This document shows positions 58,957 to 64,000 of a stretch of DNA of 64,000 nt, piece after piece. The translations under genes and the position numbers were made by a program. This DNA comes from Leucaena leucocephala (Eukaryota; Streptophyta; Magnoliopsida; Fabales; Fabaceae). How positions within the stretch are numbered: the first letter of the stretch is position 1; each line of letters begins with the position of its first letter. The notes beneath the pieces were generated by a model. It ran no database searches. It saw only the letters and a list, made by a program, of their open reading frames with translations, and was not told the DNA's origin. The stretch lies in NCBI GenBank assembly GCA_037074615.1, contig CM073551.1, forward strand, positions 22,133,750 through 22,197,749, in the 5' to 3' direction.

Positions 58957-60442
58957 ATTCCACCGGTAGTTCTTGGTGCCATTTACCATATCGTGTAAGA
59001 TTGCTTGTTCTTTGCTTTCTGTTTTCAATTTTGAAATGCGAATACATGCTTTGTTAATTCTGTTAATATTTAGAACAAACGAGACATTAGGAATTTGAGG
59101 AGTCTTACCATATGGTATCTACCTTATTATTTAATTTCCCAGCCATTTTAGGCTGATTTTGGTTTTTTGCCCCTAACCACATGTCCTACATATGTGAATT
59201 CTTTGCAATCACTAATGTGTGAGTGTGAGCGCCCGCGTGTCTAGAGAGAGAGATGTTTGTAAAGAAACAAGAAAAAGGAAGTGGATCTCATGTATATTTA
59301 TATTATCTTGTGTGCTAGTTTTTCTTTAACTGCAGGATTGTGAAAGATCAGGTATGTCCACTAATCATTTGATCTTATGAAAGTATCGACAGAATCAAAT
59401 TTTCGTGGTAGCTGCAGATTAGGATCTTTCTTCTAAATCATTTGTGACTTTGTTTCATTCTCTTGTTCGTTGTATAAGATGATCATAGATCATATTGTTT
59501 CATGCTCTTGGTCATTGTACAGATGATTACTGATAACTTTCAAGAAGCCACGTGCATGTTACATCAAACGTGGAAATCACACAACATTTCTTTTGGAGAC
59601 AAGTTTCTTATCGCTAAACCAAAGGTTCCAGATATTGCCATTACAAAAACCATGCTTCATGGTCCCATAGAACATGCAAGTGCTGCTATATATGTTTGAA
59701 AATTATAGTTTAGGATTCTCAATCAAAAATATTTGTATAGATAGACTCTTTATTTTGGTGGGATTATGAATCGTCATATAACTAATAATTTAAATTGTTT
59801 ATAATGTGAAGATTAAGATTTTTTTTAATATAACTTTTTAATTGAAGATAACCCGTTTAACATGATTTAATATCATTCATTTTTCAAGAGACTGGAATGA
59901 CTTCAATGAAGGAAAATTAAATTGACTAACAACACTAGATTATTTATATTTATATATTTATGCATTAAAAGTAAACATAAAAATGATATAAAATTGTCGA
60001 TGTACATAAAATTTAGATTTTATTTTTATAGTTTTAACTGCATTACATATAAAGTAATATAAAATATGTTAATGAATTTGAAAATGAAAATAAAAATATA
60101 AGGTATATTTTTCATGAAAATAAAAGTACAAGGTGTAATCGACCAACATCTATAGATATTAAGGACCAATTTTAAACCCCAAACAAAATGTGTGGGTAAA
60201 TGTATAATTTAATGAAAAGCGCGATTGAATTGAATTACATACACCACGCTCGTCTTCGTCATTCTCTGTTGCTTTTCCTGAACCGTTTTCCGTATGTCTG
60301 TTCTGTGAACCTCACGATATCTTGGATCCGTACTCATGGTCTCCTCGCTGCACCCTCTTGCCACTCTGAATCCCTCCTCCACATTCAATTTGTGCTAGTA
60401 TACTCATTTCGAATCGATTTGCTTAGATCTCTTCATCGTGTT
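58957..60442. other. Intergenic between DnaJ remnant and Alfin-like gene
   Basis: AT-rich. An open frame at 59502-59699 has no recognised motif. The last roughly 200 bases are more balanced and probably promoter and 5' UTR of the Alfin-like gene. Confidence 0.35.
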
Positions 60443-63180
60443 ATGGAAATGGCTTATAGTCCTCGCACCGTGGAGGAGATCTTCAAGGATTATAGTGCTC
60501 GAAGAGCAGGAGTTGTTCGTGCTTTAACTCAAGGTACTCAATTTCTTTCTTTCTTTCTTTCTGTATTTCATTTCTTCAGTTTGATTTTCTTTCTGCTGAG
60601 TCTTGAAGTTGGTTTTCTTGTGTTTCTGTTTCTCAGATGTTGATGAATTTTATGGGCTCTGTGATCCAGGTAACGCGTAATTGTGGATCTGTATACCTTT
60701 GTAGTTTAAATGGATATGCTGAAGTTTTCCATTTTCTTTTCGTTACATCTTTTATTTCCCAATTTAGTTATCATGTTGCCTGTTTCTGTGTGAATTATGC
60801 ATACTTGGATTTATGTTAGAATTTATTCTCCCTTGGATGATTTGAGGAAAACAATTTTTTTTTTTATAAAAAAAGAAATGCCAAAAGTCTTGCGTGCCTC
60901 TTGTCCTGAGTGCTCTTGAAAATGTTCAAATTTGACTAAGCTTCGCTTTGCTCTATGACATTATAGTTCCAATTAGTGGGCTATGTACAAGTTCCTTTTT
61001 TGAATTCCCTGACTGAATCACAGCATGAGATTTGACAGAATTGTTTTAATTATAATTTCCTTGAGTTTCTGCTCGACTCAGTAGAGAATGTTTTGGTGAA
61101 TAGAAAAAGAATTGCAGTTTCTTTATAACATATTGAAGCCCTGCCATAATGCTCATTTAGATTTTTTGGTTTTATGTATGCATATCGATGTGTCCCCCCT
61201 TAAAATTCAAATTATGTGTTTGTTTAAGATAAGGAGAACTTGTGCCTTTATGGACATCCAAATGAAACCTGGGAAGTAACTCTGCCAGCAGAGGAAGTTC
61301 CACCTGAGCTTCCTGAGCCAGCTCTTGGAATCAATTTTGCTAGAGATGGCATGCACCGCAGGGACTGGCTTTCTCTGGTTGCTGTCCACAGTGATTCATG
61401 GTTGCTTTCGGTGGCTTTTTATCTTGGAGCCCGTCTTAACCGCAATGAAAGGTACAAGCTAACCTTGATGGAGTTGTATATGTGTTGTGACAATTCCAGT
61501 GGATTGTGGTTTTGTTTCTTTCCAAGACGCGCTCAAGCCCTCTATAGCATGTTGGAAACATGGGCTATTGTCGTGGTTGTTGGTCAGCGTGAATTAATAT
61601 AATCATGATTGATGTCTCAGTAAATCTCTTAAATTGGGGCTGCAAAAGTCCTCTTTAACATAATTTTATTTTACCTGCAACATCACATAGGGTTCTCATA
61701 CAAGTTTGACTATTTGAATGCTCGTTCAGGTGACAAGAGTAGAAATGGTGCCGAGGTGGTCAACTCCTCCAAGGGCCTCTAAGTGTTCGGGGCTTTCTTT
61801 AATTGATAATTCTAAGAACCACGTTTGACATTGACATTTTTTATTTTTCATTTGAAAAGTATGCAATAATGAATATTTGATCTTTGTGAATTAGTTTTAG
61901 ATTTATTGTATAATCTTTAGGTGTTTCCACTTTCCAATAGATAAATGAAACAAATATTAGCAGAAATTGTGTGGGACGATTGAATTGAGAATGTTTTTGA
62001 GTGGGAGAATACCAAATTCTGTTGTACAAGGGCGAAATGTTTTTAAGTCTTCCATTTATTCCAGATTTTTAATATTTAAGATTAAGTGTTGTACGGAGGG
62101 GTTTTAAGCCACTTAAAGTACCTGAGGGTAGGATATGCAGTTTAATTTGACTTACCATTTGTGTTTAGATCATGTATGCACTGTTCTGTTTCTCAGGTCC
62201 TTTTTATCTTTTTGGCTGTAGACCGCGCTTTACTGGGGAACTAATGCTATTGGAAGGGATTTCAATAGATGCGATATATCTGTTGCAACATTATAACATT
62301 TAACCACAACATATCATATGGCTCTTTCTGTTGATAGTCACACTAGTTCTTTATGGCAGGAAACGGTTATTCAGCTTGATCAATGATCTTCCCACTGTTT
62401 TTGAAGTTGTGACTGAGAGGAAACCATTAAAGGACAAGCCCACTGTGGACAGTGGCAGCAAATCCCGGGGCAGTACCAAGGTTAGTTGTATCGATACTCA
62501 GACTCATATATATATATATATATATAACATCCTTGGGGTTAATAGATGAGCCTTTGGGGGATAACACCTTTGAAATATTCCCTCAATCTCCTTTGGGGCT
62601 TGCCATTTGCTTTTGCATGACAATATGAGGACCATGATTCCTGAACTTGTTTAATGGGTATTCCATTTTTTAGCTTTAAGCCCTCACCTGGAACAAAAAG
62701 AAATACTCAGAGGCTCAATTTGTTGTTTAAGACAAGCGTGGCAGCTGTTTAAATATTTGCTATTGGGTTTTTAAATAATATAAAATTATGATGTTTGAAA
62801 GAATCTCTTTGAGGACTCGCATATTCCTGAGTTGGAGTAAATATACATATTTTTCATTGAAGAAGCTGATAGCAAACACTTAAAAGTTTGTATTTTACCA
62901 GTTTGATGCAAGCTTCTCCCTTGATTTTCAGAGATCGAGTGATGGGCAAGTGAAAAGCAACCCAAAGTTTGCCGATGAAGGTTACGAGGAGGATGAGGAT
63001 GAGCATAGCGAAACCCTTTGTGGTAGCTGTGGTGGGAATTACAATGCAGATGAATTTTGGATTGGGTGTGATATCTGCGAGAGATGGTTCCACGGGAAAT
63101 GTGTGAAAATTACTCCTGCAAAGGCTGAGAGCATAAAGCAATACAAATGCCCATCATGTAGCATGAGGCGAGGTAGGTAG
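60443..63180 (+). CDS. Alfin-like PHD finger protein
   Basis: Plant-specific nuclear chromatin reader of the ALFIN-LIKE family; family members bind H3K4me3/me2 through the PHD finger. Five exons: 60443-60533, 60637-60669, 61229-61451, 62360-62480 and 62932-63180; phases close and the product is 238 residues. The N-terminal Alfin domain runs from SPRTVEEIFKDYSARRAG through DEFYGLCDP, LCLYGHPNETWEV, NFARDGMHRRDWLSLVAVHSD and [25 protein letters not shown] (to about residue 145). A basic/acidic linker follows. The C-terminal PHD (about 187-238) has all C4HC3 ligands: CGSC, CDIC, the H of WFHGKC, CPSC. It keeps the aromatic/acidic residues (DEFWIGCDICERWFH) used for methyl-lysine recognition. The start at 60443 was chosen because MEMAYSPRTVEEIF is the family N-terminus; the open frame to 60200 is upstream leader. 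Intact. Confidence 0.93.
62505..62526. repeat. TA microsatellite in Alfin-like intron 4
   Basis: About ten TA units shortly after the donor of the fourth intron. Confidence 0.8.
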
Positions 63181-64000
63181 GCCCTAGCTGTGTAAAGGCA
63201 AACAATGTTATTAGAGGCTGACAATATTGTATCATTGTTATATTTCTTCTTACGTAAGGGCACGTAACAGGTATACTACTATGTTTAACGTGTAATTTCT
63301 GAGGGATTAAGTTTGTGGCTTCGGTGAGAGTATTCAATAATGTACGTTATACCATAGAATAGACTGATATATTCTAATTTGGTGCACTTTGGATCCTTCG
63401 AGCACACGATATCACTTTCCACACAGATTGGCCTTCTTATCTGATCTTAGCCAAAAGGCTGAGAAACGTATTTTACATTGATTGCACTTTGAGGCTCTCC
63501 CATCCCAACCTAAGTGAAATTCTAGTATAAATTTTATGTAGACAACTATGTGAGATTCAATTTATGTTGTCATGTGGTCAATGTTATTCGTTGACTTTGG
63601 GAAATGATGTTATGGAGCACCCTCCTTAAGGGCGCAAGAGCCTGATTTTCCAGGGTTCAAATTTGGCACTCAACTCATATGATCGTAACATGCTCATCTT
63701 TAAAGCGATATTTGAACTATCAAATATGAATTTACATAATTATATTTAAATTTTAAGTTTAAATATAATCTTTTTAACAGTAAAATTAGAAAATTTCGAC
63801 CCTGTTAAAAAATTGTAAACTACTTAAGAAACTCAATACAAGAAAATGTGAATATTATATTGAGTGGCATGTGTCTGTTCAATCACTTGGTATTCAAAAG
63901 CATATTAGACTCTTAACTAATTTAACCGTATTTAAACACAACTATATACTCAAAGCACAATTATTTACCAACTTGAGTTTGTACCTATCGCTTATTCCTC
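63181..64000. other. Alfin-like 3' UTR and flank
   Basis: Apart from the U2-like fragment at 63442-63466, no gene was recognised. AT-rich to the window end. Confidence 0.4.
63442..63466 (-). ncRNA. U2 snRNA 5'-end fragment (pseudogene)
   Basis: The minus strand reads TTTCTCAGCCTTTTGGCTAA followed by GATCA, matching the first stem-loop of U2 snRNA except for one base (CAG for CGG). Beyond it the sequence diverges (GATAAGAAGGCC instead of the branch-point-pairing GTGTAGTA segment). It is too short to be a working U2 gene. Confidence 0.6.

Noticed and set aside
60200..60442. In-frame N-terminal extension of the Alfin-like protein
   Set aside because: The conserved family start is at 60443; the upstream stretch lacks Alfin similarity and fits a 5' UTR.
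63610..63680. Possible tRNA-derived SINE (GGGTTCAAAT box-B-like sequence)
   Set aside because: No convincing box A, no tail and no target duplication.
1..64000. CRISPR array, operon or other prokaryotic system
   Set aside because: Gene structure is clearly plant nuclear; tandem repeats present lack spacer architecture.

Overview
The window is AT-rich nuclear DNA from a eudicot plant. Genes are split by many short GT-AG introns, encode plant-specific families (an APD-type RING ligase, an Alfin-like PHD protein, plastid rhodanese STR10, the chlorophyll-binding protein CP29), and sit among hAT, copia and MITE-type repeats. The species cannot be named from sequence alone.

Layout. 1-1.3 kb: broken 3' part of an LHCB4 (CP29) gene, minus strand. 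3.6-7.1 kb: complete 11-exon CAX-type cation/proton exchanger, minus strand. 7.1-15 kb: intergenic, rich in transposons, including two hAT-type MITEs with perfect 8-bp target duplications (11651-12241 and 13852-14406). 15.0-18.0 kb: decayed METTL-type methyltransferase gene, minus strand. 18.7-26.3 kb: LMBR1-like (LIMR) membrane protein pseudogene, plus strand, whose first exon is split by a 3.1-kb hAT element and whose middle holds a 2.9-kb internally deleted copia element. 26.8-28.0 kb: second copia fragment with an internal duplication. 30.0-30.7 kb: roughly 126-bp tandem repeat array. 33.6-37.6 kb: complete 10-exon APD-type RING E3 ligase, plus strand. 38.8-40.1 kb: complete 2-exon STR10 rhodanese, minus strand. 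42.4-55.3 kb: complete 27-exon symplekin (ESP4/PTA1) gene, plus strand. 57.0-59.0 kb: DnaJ (type II Hsp40) pseudogene, plus strand. 60.4-63.2 kb: complete 5-exon Alfin-like PHD gene, plus strand, followed by a U2 snRNA fragment.

The genes do not form a pathway. What links them is position. As I recall the Arabidopsis map, LHCB4.1, CAX4, a SAM methyltransferase, LIMR, APD2, ESP4 and a DnaJ gene lie in this same order near the top of chromosome 5 (AT5G01530 down to AT5G01390). Here CAX, APD and symplekin are intact, while LHCB4, the methyltransferase, LIMR and DnaJ are pseudogenes. This is what a homeologous segment losing duplicate genes after genome duplication looks like. I did not find a new multi-gene system. 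The most notable features are the partly decayed collinear block, the nested insertions in LIMR, the related hAT/MITE pair, the tandem arrays, and several GC-AG introns. Exon coordinates were worked out by hand from reading frame, splice sites and family knowledge.
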